64,000 bases of DNA, taken from contig NZ_BNBD01000019.1 in assembly GCF_014654785.1 (NCBI RefSeq), positions 1 through 64,000 of the forward strand, given 5' to 3'. Of the stretch, positions 48,402-56,837 are shown one piece after another; within the stretch, counting starts at the first letter, position 1; every line of letters starts with the position of its first letter. The DNA is from Streptomyces mashuensis (GTDB taxonomy: Bacteria > Actinomycetota > Actinomycetes > Streptomycetales > Streptomycetaceae). The notes beneath the pieces were generated by a model, which did no database searches, was not told the DNA's origin, and was given only the letters and a program-made list of their open reading frames with translations. The translations under genes and the position numbers were made by a program.

Positions 48402-49367
48402 TCAGCGGTCCGGCGCCCACTCCCACAGGCCCAGCCGCTGGGCCGCGGCCGCCGCGGCCCCCACGAGACCGGCGTCGGGGCCCAGGCGGGCGGGGACGAC
48501 CTCGACGCCCGCGGCGAAGGAGAGCGCCGCGTAGTCGCGCAGGCGCTCGCGCAGAGGGCCGAGGAGCACCTCGCCGGCGCCCGCGACCCCGCCGCCTATC
48601 ACGGCCACCTCGATCTCCACGAGCGTCGCCGTCGCGGCGATGCCCGCCGCCAGGGCCTGCCCGGCGCGGGCGAAGGCGGCCAGGGCCGCGCGGTCGCCGG
48701 CGCGGGCCGCGGCCGCCACGGCGGCGGCACCCGTGTCGCCGTCCGGCCCGGGCCGCCACCCGCCCTCCAGGGCACGGCGGCTGATGTGGGGTCCGCTGGC
48801 GATGCGCTCGACGCAGCCGCGCCCGCCGCACGCGCACGGCTCGCCGTCGAGGTCCACGCTGATGTGCCCGATGTGACCGGCGTTGCCCGTGGGGCCCGTA
48901 TGGAGGCGGCCGCCGAGCACCAGCCCGCCGCCCACGCCCGTGGACACCACCATGCACAGCGCGTCGGCCCGGCCGCGGGCCGCGCCCCGCCAGTGCTCGG
49001 CGGCCGCCATCGCCACGCCGTCCCCGACCAGGACGACGGGCAGGCCACCGGTGAGCCGGCCGGCCTCGGCGACCAGCGGGAACTCCCGCCACCCGGGCAC
49101 GTTCACCGGGCTCACCGTGCCGGCCGCGGCGTCCACCGGCCCCGCGCTGCCGATGCCCACGGCCCGGACCCGCGCCCACTCCGCGGCCGCGGTCAGCTCG
49201 CCGACGACCCCGGCGACCGCGTCCAGCACCGTCGCGGCGTCCTCCCGCGCCGGGGTGGCGCGGCGGGCCCGGACGAGCAGCCGGCCCGAGCCGTCCACCA
49301 GCGCACCGGCGATCTTCGTCCCGCCGATGTCGAGAGCGGCGACGAGGCCGCCGGAGGGGTTCTGCAC
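48402..49367 (-). CDS. ROK family sugar kinase
   Basis: A 321-residue ROK kinase. DIGGTKIAGALVDG is the phosphate-binding start, STGVGGGLVLGG is the ROK glycine loop, and CACGGRGCVE is the zinc-binding CxCGxxGCxE signature. The HIGHISV segment precedes it. It phosphorylates a hexose or aminohexose with ATP. GTG 49367 has AGGAGAG about ten bases upstream. It is divergent from a LacI gene with a perfect operator-like palindrome, so sugar-responsive control is likely. Confidence 0.9.
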   Translation of the reverse strand: MQNPSGGLVAALDIGGTKIAGALVDGSGRLLVRARRATPAREDAATVLDAVAGVVGELTAAAEWARVRAVGIGSAGPVDAAAGTVSPVNVPGWREFPLVAEAGRLTGGLPVVLVGDGVAMAAAEHWRGAARGRADALCMVVSTGVGGGLVLGGRLHTGPTGNAGHIGHISVDLDGEPCACGGRGCVERIASGPHISRRALEGGWRPGPDGDTGAAAVAAAARAGDRAALAAFARAGQALAAGIAATATLVEIEVAVIGGGVAGAGEVLLGPLRERLRDYAALSFAAGVEVVPARLGPDAGLVGAAAAAAQRLGLWEWAPDR

Positions 49368-49428
49368 GGTGGGGTTCTCTCCTGGTCCGGCGTGGTGCGT
49401 GGGGCTTCCCGGGCCAGTCTCCCCGGGC

Positions 49429-49455
49429 TTGACAACGTTGTCCAGGCTCTATGCT
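49429..49455 (+). promoter_or_regulatory. lacI-type promoter with overlapping operator
   Basis: TTGACA (49429-49434) is a perfect -35. GACAACGTTGTC (49431-49442) is a perfect 12-bp palindrome that overlaps it and matches the CG-centred form of LacI/GalR operators. TATGCT (49450-49455) is a plausible -10 with only 15 bases of spacing. The predicted start falls on GTG 49463, with no ribosome site. Confidence 0.7.
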
Positions 49456-49462
49456 CGTGCCC

Positions 49463-50491
49463 GTGACCGACATCGCCCGCCCCCGCCGCAGCGCCCGGCC
49501 CACCATGAAGGACGTGGCCGCCCGCGCCGGGGTGGGCCTGAAGACCGTCTCCCGCGTCGTCAACGGAGAGCCGGGCGTCACCGCCGACACCGAGCGCCGC
49601 GTGCGGGACGCCATCACCGCGCTCGGCTTCCGCCGCAACGACAGCGCGCGCGTCCTGCGCAAGGGCACCACCGCCTCGGTGGGCCTGGTCCTCGAAGACC
49701 TCGCCGACCCCTTCTACGCGCCGCTGAACCGCGCCGTGGAGGAGGTCGCCCGCGCCCACGGCGCCCTCCTCGTCAACGGCTCCAGCGCGGAGGACCCCGA
49801 CCGCGAGCGGGAACTGGCCCTGGCCCTCTGCGCGCGCCGCGTCGACGGCCTGATCGTCGTCCCCACGGGCGACGACCACCGCTACCTCGCGCCCGAGATG
49901 GCCGCCGGCATCGCCACCGTCTTCGTCGACCGCCCCGCCGGGCGCCTGGACGCCGACGCCGTCCTCTCCGACAGCTTCGGCGGCGCCCGCGACGGCGTGG
50001 CGCACCTCGTGGCCCACGGGCACCGCCGGATCGGGTACATAGGCGACCGGCCGCACATCCACACCGCGGCCGAGCGCGAGCGCGGCTACCGCGCGGCCAT
50101 GGCCGCGGCGGGCCTGCCCGTCCCCGCGGCGTGGGTCTCGGCCGGCCCCACGGACCCGGACCGGGTCCGGGCGGAGACGGAACGCCTGCTGGCCGGCCCC
50201 GAGCCGGTGACCGCCCTGTTCACGGGGAACAACCGGGTGACGGTCACGGTGCTGCGGCTCCTGGCCGCGCGGCCCCGCCCGGTGGCGCTGGTGGGCTTCG
50301 ACGACCTGGAACTGGCGGACCTGCTGTCCCCGGGGGTCACCGTCGTCGCCCAGGACGCGGCCCGCCTGGGCCGCACGGCGGCCGAGCTCCTGTTCGGCCG
50401 CCTGGCAGGCGCCGACGGCCCGGCCCGGCGCGTGGAACTGCCGACACGCCTGATCGTCCGCGGCTCGGGGGAACGGCCGCCGGCGGACTGA
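49463..50491 (+). CDS. LacI/GalR family transcriptional regulator
   Basis: A 342-residue repressor. The N-terminal helix-turn-helix is MKDVAARAGVGLKTVSRVVN, the hinge follows, and the sugar-binding core has SVGLVLEDLADPFYAPLN and VALVGFDDLELADLL. I chose GTG 49463 over ATG 49451 because of the promoter spacing; both lack a ribosome site. The operator overlapping its -35 would give autorepression and may also control the divergent ROK kinase. The effector sugar is unknown. Confidence 0.9.
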   Translation: MTDIARPRRSARPTMKDVAARAGVGLKTVSRVVNGEPGVTADTERRVRDAITALGFRRNDSARVLRKGTTASVGLVLEDLADPFYAPLNRAVEEVARAHGALLVNGSSAEDPDRERELALALCARRVDGLIVVPTGDDHRYLAPEMAAGIATVFVDRPAGRLDADAVLSDSFGGARDGVAHLVAHGHRRIGYIGDRPHIHTAAERERGYRAAMAAAGLPVPAAWVSAGPTDPDRVRAETERLLAGPEPVTALFTGNNRVTVTVLRLLAARPRPVALVGFDDLELADLLSPGVTVVAQDAARLGRTAAELLFGRLAGADGPARRVELPTRLIVRGSGERPPAD

Positions 50492-50601
50492 GGGGGCGGG
50501 GCCGGCCCTGCGCCGGCTCGTGGTGCGCCGGGGATACTGCCGTGCCGGCAGAACCGCCCTGCCGGGCGTGCCTCGGTGCGTCGCCGGCGCCCGGTGCCCG
50601 G

Positions 50602-50620
50602 CGCCTGCCGGCCGCAGGCG
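50602..50620. terminator. Terminator-like hairpin between lacI-type gene and DUF2797 gene
   Basis: CGCCTGC and GCAGGCG form a perfect 7-bp stem with a CGGCC loop. The surrounding 170-base convergent gap is extremely GC-rich and holds other short dyads (GCCGGC, GGCGCC). I see no gene in it. Confidence 0.4.
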
Positions 50621-50661
50621 GGGAAGGGGCGAGGGCGTGGGGCGCGGCCGGCGGGCGCCCC

Positions 50662-51540
50662 TCAGAACAGCGCCTCCGGCGCCGCCGCTGCCCGCACCGG
50701 TCTCCGTACCTGCATCGTCGTCTCCGCGTCCGGTGCCGCCGCCGTCAGGGCCCAGCCCGCCAGTTGCCGTGCGTCCAGCAGCACCTGGCGCCCGTCCGGC
50801 AGCGACACGTACACGTCCGGACCGGCGACCGCGGCCACCTGCCCCGCCACCGTACGGCCGGGCCCCGGTTCGGCCACGCCGCAGTCGGTCCGTATCGCTT
50901 CGAGGCGGAACGCCTCGTCGTGGTGCACGACCTCGCACCGCTCCCCGGCCTCCGGCACCAGGCTCCTCGCCCGGGCGAACAGCTCGTGCAGCTCGGCTGC
51001 CCGCTGCTCCGGCGGCACCACCGGGGCGCGGGCCGCGCGTTTCGCCGCGTACGGCACCCGGTCCGGCACGCCCAGGGCCGCGGCCAGGACGGCCTCCGCG
51101 CGGCGTGCGGCCATCAACGGGCCGTGCGCCAGCCGGGCGTACGAGAGGGCGCCCTGTTCCAGCAGCCGTACGCCCTGCCGTTCGGCCGCCGTGATGCCCG
51201 CCTTCAGCAGGCACGGCGCGAACCACGCGAGGTAGACGTCGTACGGGCGCGGGTCGTCGGCCATCGTGTCGGCCGCCACCGAGTGCGCCCGGTCGAGGCG
51301 CGCGCACTCCGCGCACTGGGCCGAGACGGCGCCCTCGGCGACCTCCGCGCCCACCGCGCACGGCGTGAGCCGGCCGCCGCGGCGTACGCCCACGCACTGC
51401 CGCCGGCCCGTGGCCGTGAAGGCCAGGGCGCGGCCCGCCGTGAGCGGCGACAGCCGTTCGCCGCGGCCGGGGTGCCGCCAGACGAGGGACGGCCCGGAGA
51501 CCGACCACCGCAGACCCGCGCACCGCCATTCACCGCTCAC
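50662..51540 (-). CDS. DUF2797 domain protein
   Basis: A 292-residue protein. A Cys cluster, AEVAEGAVSAQCAECARLD, is followed by YDVYLAWFAPCLLKAGI and RQGVRLLEQGALSYARL, which resemble the GIY-YIG nuclease core (GIY... YIG-like strands and an Arg and Glu). The family has no known function to me. GTG 51540 has GGAG about nine bases upstream. It is divergent from a ROK regulator but a functional link is not evident. Confidence 0.8.
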   Translation of the reverse strand: MSGEWRCAGLRWSVSGPSLVWRHPGRGERLSPLTAGRALAFTATGRRQCVGVRRGGRLTPCAVGAEVAEGAVSAQCAECARLDRAHSVAADTMADDPRPYDVYLAWFAPCLLKAGITAAERQGVRLLEQGALSYARLAHGPLMAARRAEAVLAAALGVPDRVPYAAKRAARAPVVPPEQRAAELHELFARARSLVPEAGERCEVVHHDEAFRLEAIRTDCGVAEPGPGRTVAGQVAAVAGPDVYVSLPDGRQVLLDARQLAGWALTAAAPDAETTMQVRRPVRAAAAPEALF

Positions 51541-51634
51541 GGGACCAGTCTCCACCACCCACGTGCCACCCCCTTCGTTCAGCTCGCGTTCATCCCTATT
51601 TTGTTCAGCCGCGGCACAAAGTGAGAATGGGGGC

Positions 51635-52858
51635 GTGACCCAGACTCGGACGACACGTTTGGAACGGGGCAGAGCCGCCCTCGGGCCTGCCCTCGAGCTC
51701 GTGCACACCGGGCGTGCCCCCACGCGGGCCGTGCTCACCGCCGAACTGGGGGTGACCCGGGCGACCGCCGGCGCCGTGGCCGCCGAGCTGGAGGCGCTCG
51801 GCCTCATCCAGGTCGACGCCCGGCCCACCGCCGCGGCCGGTTCCCAGGGCCGGCCCTCGCACCGGCTGTCCGTCGCCCCGGACGGGCCGGTCGTCCTCGC
51901 CGCGCAGATCCACGCCGACGGCTACCGCGCCGCCCTCGTCGGCCTGGGCGGGCGCATGGTGGCCACCGCGCCCGGCTGCATGACCGTACCCGCCGACCCC
52001 TCGCACATCATCGACGCCGTCGTCGAGGCCGGCGCCGCCCTGCTGGCGGACAGCGGCCGGCCGTGCCTGGGCGCCGGCCTGGCCGTGCCCTCCGCCGTCG
52101 CCGAGCCCGACGGCACCGCCCTCAACCCGCTCCACCTGTCCTGGCCCGCCGGCGCCCCGGTGCGCGACCTGTTCACCCGCGCCCTGGAGAAGGCAGGGCT
52201 CCGCGGTCCGGGCGGCACCCCCCTCACCGGCGTGGCCGGCAACGACGTCAACCTGGCCGCCCTCGCCGAGCACCGGCACGGCGCCGGCCGGGGCGCCCGC
52301 CACCTGCTGTGCGTGGCCACCGGCCACCGCGGCGTCGGCGGCGCGCTCGTCCTCGACGGCCGGCTGCACACCGGCAGCGCCGGCCTCGCCCTGGAGGTCG
52401 GCCACCTCACCGTCAACCCCGCCGGCCTGCCCTGCCACTGCGGCAGCCGCGGCTGCCTCGACGTCGAGGCCGACCCGCTGGCCTTCCTCACCGCGGCCGG
52501 CCGCGAACCCGGCCCCTCCGGCTCCCTGCTCCAGCAGTCCCGCGAGCTGCTGCGCACCGAGTACGCCGACCCCACTGTGCGCGCCGCCGCCGAACGCGTC
52601 GTCGACCGGCTCGGCCTGGGCCTCGCCGGGCTCGTCAACATCCTCAACCCCGACCGCGTCGTCCTCGGCGGCCTCCACCGCGAGCTGCTGGAGGCCGACC
52701 CCGAACGGCTGCGCGCGGTCGTGGCCGACCGCAGCCTGTGGGGCCGCAGCGGCAGCGTGCCGATCCTGCCGTCCACGCTCGACCACAACAGCCTGGTGGG
52801 CGCCGCGGAGGCGGCCTGGCAGCCCGTCCTGGACGACCCGCTGGCCGCCCTCGGCTGA
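51635..52858 (+). CDS. ROK family transcriptional regulator
   Basis: A 407-residue regulator: an N-terminal winged helix (RAVLTAELGVTRATAGAVAA) joined to a ROK sugar-binding domain. The zinc signature CHCGSRGCLD is present. The ATP-binding loop at the start of the ROK domain lacks the DIGGT sequence, so kinase activity is not expected. GTG 51635 has GGGGG just upstream. GTTCA occurs three times in its promoter region (51578, 51588, 51603), which may be binding sites. Confidence 0.88.
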   Translation: MTQTRTTRLERGRAALGPALELVHTGRAPTRAVLTAELGVTRATAGAVAAELEALGLIQVDARPTAAAGSQGRPSHRLSVAPDGPVVLAAQIHADGYRAALVGLGGRMVATAPGCMTVPADPSHIIDAVVEAGAALLADSGRPCLGAGLAVPSAVAEPDGTALNPLHLSWPAGAPVRDLFTRALEKAGLRGPGGTPLTGVAGNDVNLAALAEHRHGAGRGARHLLCVATGHRGVGGALVLDGRLHTGSAGLALEVGHLTVNPAGLPCHCGSRGCLDVEADPLAFLTAAGREPGPSGSLLQQSRELLRTEYADPTVRAAAERVVDRLGLGLAGLVNILNPDRVVLGGLHRELLEADPERLRAVVADRSLWGRSGSVPILPSTLDHNSLVGAAEAAWQPVLDDPLAALG

Positions 52859-52891
52859 CGCCCCGCCATGTCCCGGAGCGGCCCGGGCCCT

Positions 52892-53488
52892 TCAGCCGGG
52901 CACCGCCGACCGGGTGCGCACCGGTTCCCGCACCGGTTCCCGCACCGCCCGCGCGGGGGAGCCCGCCAGCGCGGGTTCCTCCGCCAGGGCCGGCCGGACC
53001 GGCGCCGGCCGGCCGAACGCCACCACCGGCTCGGCGCGCCGTACCGGCCGCCGGGCAGAGGCCGGTGCCGTCGCCGGCACCGTGAGGGTGAACCACACGA
53101 CCTTCCCGCCGTCGTGGCTCTCCCGCACGCCCCAGCTGGAGCTGACCGCGGCCACCAGCGCCAGACCCCGCCCGTGCGTGCTCTCCGCGCTGTCCGGGCC
53201 CGCCTCCGGGACCCGGGGCGGCCGTGGGTCGTGGTCCCGCACCGAGACCGTCAGCCGGGCCGGCACGGCGTCGAGTTCCACGTCCATCTCGACGGTGCAG
53301 CGCTTGTCCGGCTGCGCGTGCTGGTGCACGTTGGTCAGCAGTTCGGTGACGCCGAGCGCCGCCGGTTCGATGAGCGGATCGAGGTGCCAGTAGCGCAGTT
53401 GGGCAGAGACGATTCTGCGCACCTGTCCGATCCGGGGCGGGAGGGCCTGGAGTTCAACGGCGCAGTGCTTGTTCCCTCGGCTGATCAC
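52892..53488 (-). CDS. RsbW-like ATP-binding protein with Pro/Arg tail
   Basis: A 198-residue protein. The N-terminal 130 residues are an anti-sigma-type HATPase with N-box LGVTELLTNVHQHA and G-box SVRDHDPRPP, and STHGRGLALVAAVSSSWG as the lid. The last 60 residues are Pro/Arg/Ala-rich with the repeat EPVREPVR, which comes from a 12-base repeat (CACCGGTTCCCG at 52919 and 52931). Such proteins act as anti-sigma or ATP-binding regulators of sigma-factor partners. GTG 53488 is the likely start, with GGGAG about 10 bases upstream. Confidence 0.85.
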   Translation of the reverse strand: MISRGNKHCAVELQALPPRIGQVRRIVSAQLRYWHLDPLIEPAALGVTELLTNVHQHAQPDKRCTVEMDVELDAVPARLTVSVRDHDPRPPRVPEAGPDSAESTHGRGLALVAAVSSSWGVRESHDGGKVVWFTLTVPATAPASARRPVRRAEPVVAFGRPAPVRPALAEEPALAGSPARAVREPVREPVRTRSAVPG

Positions 53489-53683
53489 GGCTGCGACTCC
53501 CTGCAGAAGGTGAGCTGGCCTGATGCAGATACGACTGCGTACGCGCCTGTGCCGGTCCGCGGCGGAGCCCTGCGGACCGCACGGCGGCGACCGGACCGGA
53601 GCGTGACCGCCGGCGACCCTCGGTGATGCCGGTACGAGTCAAGCGTCGGCCCTCGCCCCGCGCTCCGCAACTCCGGCACCCCG

Positions 53684-54028
53684 TCAGCCCTTCCCCCCCG
53701 ACCGGTGCGCCGAACGCACCGCCTCCAGGAAGCGGCTCACCGCCGACCCGCCGTCCCCGTCGTCCCCCCTCACCTCCGTCCGGGCGTCCCGGTCCTCCAG
53801 GGTGAGCACGTACCGCGTACCGTTGACGCGCGCCCGCGCCCGGTCCCGCGCCGCGAACCACGCCTTGCCGGCCTGCACCGACTCCACCGGCGCGCTGTCG
53901 ATCTCCCGGCCGTAACTGGTCAGCAGCTCCAGCCGGCCGTCACGGATCTTCACCTGTCCGGCCCGGGTCAGGGAGCGGTGCGAGCGCTCGATCCGCACCC
54001 CGGTCGCGCTGAATTCCGGTTCCGCCAC
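53684..54028 (-). CDS. Hypothetical protein, possible PH-like fold
   Basis: About 114 residues, starting at GTG 54028 with GAGAAGAGG upstream. ATGVRIERSHRSLTRAGQVK is followed by strands IRDGRLELLTSYGRE and RYVLTLEDRDA and a final helix FLEAVRSAHRS. The beta-rich core followed by a helix resembles pleckstrin-homology-like proteins (inference). I do not recognise a family. The gap 53489-53683 before it has no gene. Confidence 0.6.
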   Translation of the reverse strand: MAEPEFSATGVRIERSHRSLTRAGQVKIRDGRLELLTSYGREIDSAPVESVQAGKAWFAARDRARARVNGTRYVLTLEDRDARTEVRGDDGDGGSAVSRFLEAVRSAHRSGGKG

Positions 54029-54195
54029 GGCGTACCGCCTCTTCTCTCCTCGTCGCTCTCCGGACGTTTCCCCGTCTCGTGCGCAGTCTGCCCGCGAGGA
54101 GGCCCGCACACCAGTGCACCCTTATGATCGGAGCACCCGGAACGACCCCCGGCCGACGCCGCGCCCGTACCGCCCCCCACCCCCGAGGAGCGCAG

Positions 54196-55338
54196 GTGAA
54201 CGGCACCCCCCAGCCGGCGGACGGTCCCGCCCGGCCCCCGGCGCGCACCGAGGACACCGACCGCAGCGACCCCGGCTACCGCGCCTGGCTCAAGGAAGCG
54301 GTCCGCAAGGTCCAGGCCGACGCCAACCGTTCGGCCGACACGCACCTGCTGCGCTTCCCGCTGCCCGAGCACTGGGGCGTGGACCTGTACCTGAAAGACG
54401 AATCCACCCACCCCACCGGTAGTCTCAAGCACCGGCTGGCACGCTCCCTGTTCCTGTACGGCCTGTGCAACGGCTGGATCCGCCCCGGGCGGCCCGTCGT
54501 CGAGGCGTCGAGCGGCTCCACCGCCGTCTCCGAGGCGTACTTCGCCCAGCTGATCGGCGTGCCCTTCATCGCCGTCATGCCGCGTACGACGAGCCCCGAG
54601 AAGTGCCGCCTGATCGAGTTCCACGGCGGCCGGTGCCACTTCGTGGACGACCCGCGCACGATGTACGACGCGGCCGCCGCCCTCGCCGAGCGGACCGGGG
54701 GCCATTACGTCGACCAGTTCACCTACGCGGAGCGCGCCACCGACTGGCGGGGGAACAACAACATCGCCGAGTCGGTCTTCCAGCAGTTGCGCCGCGAACG
54801 CCACCCCGTACCCGCCTGGATCGTGGCCACCGCCGGCACCGGCGGCACGTCCGCCACCATCGGCCGCTACGCCCGCTACCTGCAGTACGACACCCGGCTG
54901 TGCGTCGCCGACCCCGAGAACTCCTGCTTCTTCGCCGGCTGGCGCGACCACGACCCCACGGCCACCAGCGACCGCCCCTCCCGCATCGAGGGCATCGGCC
55001 GGCCCCGCATGGAACCCAGCTTCCTGCCCGGTGTCGTCGACCGCATGATGAAGGTGCCCGACGCGGCGACCGTCGCTGCCGTCCGCATCCTGGAACGCGC
55101 CATCGGCCGCAAGGCCGGCGGCTCCACCGGCACCGGCCTGTGGAGCGCCCTGCGCATCGTCGGCGAGATGCTCGCCGCCGGCACGCCCGGCAGCGTCGTC
55201 ACCCTGATCTGCGACGGCGGCGACCGCTACCTGGACCGCTACTACTCCGACGCCTGGCTCGCCCGCGAGGGCCTCGACATCCAGCCGCACACCCTGGCCC
55301 TGGACACGTTCCTGGCCACGGGACGGTGGCCGTGGTGA
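54196..55338 (+). CDS. PLP-dependent cysteine synthase family protein (Cds1-like)
   Basis: A 380-residue fold-type II PLP enzyme. The Schiff-base lysine lies in HPTGSLKHRLA, the phosphate-binding loop in ASSGSTAVSEA, and GTGGTSATIGRY is the second cofactor loop. The closest class I can name is the Cds1-type desulfhydrase/cysteine-synthase-like proteins of actinobacteria, which are longer than CysK. Whether it builds or breaks cysteine cannot be told from sequence. GTG 54196 has GAGGAG five bases upstream. It is divergent from the hypothetical gene. Confidence 0.85.
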   Translation: MNGTPQPADGPARPPARTEDTDRSDPGYRAWLKEAVRKVQADANRSADTHLLRFPLPEHWGVDLYLKDESTHPTGSLKHRLARSLFLYGLCNGWIRPGRPVVEASSGSTAVSEAYFAQLIGVPFIAVMPRTTSPEKCRLIEFHGGRCHFVDDPRTMYDAAAALAERTGGHYVDQFTYAERATDWRGNNNIAESVFQQLRRERHPVPAWIVATAGTGGTSATIGRYARYLQYDTRLCVADPENSCFFAGWRDHDPTATSDRPSRIEGIGRPRMEPSFLPGVVDRMMKVPDAATVAAVRILERAIGRKAGGSTGTGLWSALRIVGEMLAAGTPGSVVTLICDGGDRYLDRYYSDAWLAREGLDIQPHTLALDTFLATGRWPW

Positions 55339-55340
55339 CG

Positions 55341-55367
55341 GCCGGCCCCGGGGCCCGCCCCGGCCGG
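55341..55367. terminator. Weak GC-rich dyad between Cds1-like and SRPBCC genes
   Basis: CCGGCC and GGCCGG arms flank a GC-rich loop with two mismatches. It fits the 31-base convergent gap, but it could be chance in GC-rich DNA. Confidence 0.3.
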
Positions 55368-55369
55368 GC

Positions 55370-55879
55370 TCACACCGCCGCCAGCCGCCGGTCCAGCGCC
55401 CGTACCGCGTCGTGGAAGGCGTGCCGCAGGCCCGGCCGGGCCAGGCGGAGGGCCAGGCGGACCGGTGGCGGGCCGTCGGCCGCCACGCACCACTGGAGGA
55501 CCGTGCCGCCCCCGGCGCGGCGCAGGCACCAGTCCTCCAGCAGGGCGCGGACGCCCGGCGCGTTGGTGAGGTCCACGCGGTACGCGTAGCGCCGGTCCGG
55601 CTCCGTCACGAGCACCGTCTCCACGAAGTGCAGCACGCCCAGCACCCGTATCTCCCGGCCCCGCCGCCGGTCGTGCTCCACCTGCCGGGCCAGGGTCACC
55701 GCGGGGAACCAGCGCGGCCACGCCTCGACCTCGTCGACCAGGGCGCGGTAGACCTCCGCGGGCGCCGCGGCCAGCCGCGCGGTGAACGTCAGGCGCACCG
55801 GGGCGGTGCCGGCGAAGCGCAGCCCCACCGGGTGCAGGGCGCGGGCCGGGCGGGGTCGGGCCGTGCGTACGCGTGCCAT
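55370..55879 (-). CDS. SRPBCC family protein
   Basis: A 169-residue START/Bet v1-fold protein. VRLTFTARLAAAPAEVYRAL and WPRWFPAVTLAR are typical of the SRPBCC polyketide-cyclase/lipid-binding family, and the C-terminal helix ends the cavity. ATG 55879 has GGGGGTG upstream. No cyclase-type pathway gene is nearby, so a lipid- or cofactor-binding role is as likely as catalysis. It may be co-transcribed with the DeoR gene that precedes it by 56 bases. Confidence 0.78.
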   Translation of the reverse strand: MARVRTARPRPARALHPVGLRFAGTAPVRLTFTARLAAAPAEVYRALVDEVEAWPRWFPAVTLARQVEHDRRRGREIRVLGVLHFVETVLVTEPDRRYAYRVDLTNAPGVRALLEDWCLRRAGGGTVLQWCVAADGPPPVRLALRLARPGLRHAFHDAVRALDRRLAAV

Positions 55880-55935
55880 GAGCACCCCCAGGGTGGGCGT
55901 CGACCGGGCGCCGACCACGGTATCCCGACGGGACG

Positions 55936-56754
55936 TCAGGTGTCTGTGCCACGCGTCAGCGCGGAGCCGCCGCCCGCCACCACCAGCTCCGGAAGCCGCT
56001 CGGCCAGCTCCGCGCGGGCCTCCCGAGGCAGCCCCGCGTCCGTCACCAGCACGTGCACGTCGTCCAGCGAGGCGAACGAACTGAGGCCCACCGTGCCCCA
56101 CTTGGTGTGGTCGGCCAGGACCACCACCCGGCGTGCGGCCCGGACGAAGTGACGATTCGTCTCCGCCTCCGCCAGGTTCGGCGTCGACAGCCCGGCCGCC
56201 GCCGAGACACCGTGCACCCCGAGGAACAGCACGTCGAAGTGGAGCGAGCGGATCGCCGCGTCCGCCACCGGACCGACCAGCGTGTCCGAGGGGGTGCGCA
56301 CCCCGCCCGTCAGGACGACCGTGGCCTCGTCCCCCGCCGCGTGGAACACGTCGGCCACGCGCACCGAATTCGTCACCACCGTGAGGCCCTCGGCCCCCAC
56401 CAGCTGCTGGGCCAGCGCGAACACCGTCGTCCCGCCGGCCAGGGCTATCGCCGCGCCCGGCGGCACCAGCCGGGCCGCCGCCCGTGCGATCTCCCGCTTG
56501 GCGCCCGGCTCCAGCGCCGCCTTCGCCTCGAAGTCCGCCTCCTGCGCGGTGGCCTCCACCACCGGGACCGCACCGCCGTGCACCTTCTCCAGCACGCCCT
56601 GCCGGGCGAGGGCGTCCAGGTCCCGGCGGACGGTCATGTCCGACACGCGCAGCCGCCGCGTCAGCTCGTTGACGCGCACCCCGCCGCGCCGTCTGACCTC
56701 GTCGAGGATCATCGCACGCCGCTGTTCCGCCAGCAGGTTGCGGTTGTCGCCCAC
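55936..56754 (-). CDS. DeoR/GlpR family transcriptional regulator
   Basis: A 272-residue regulator with the DeoR helix-turn-helix VNELTRRLRVSDMTVRRDLD and the sugar-phosphate-binding C-terminal domain (IALAGGTTVFALAQQLVG, VVTNSVRVADVF and LADHTKWG). Such proteins sense phosphorylated sugars and repress catabolic operons. GTG 56754 has AAAGGA upstream. The genes it controls are not obvious in the window, since the neighbours are not sugar genes. Confidence 0.88.
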   Translation of the reverse strand: MGDNRNLLAEQRRAMILDEVRRRGGVRVNELTRRLRVSDMTVRRDLDALARQGVLEKVHGGAVPVVEATAQEADFEAKAALEPGAKREIARAAARLVPPGAAIALAGGTTVFALAQQLVGAEGLTVVTNSVRVADVFHAAGDEATVVLTGGVRTPSDTLVGPVADAAIRSLHFDVLFLGVHGVSAAAGLSTPNLAEAETNRHFVRAARRVVVLADHTKWGTVGLSSFASLDDVHVLVTDAGLPREARAELAERLPELVVAGGGSALTRGTDT

Positions 56755-56837
56755 CCGGTCCGTCCTTTCCCGGTCGACCCGTCACTCGCCGTGCGCGGCC
56801 TCATCCTCCCACGCGGCAACGGCCCCTCCCGGCGGGA

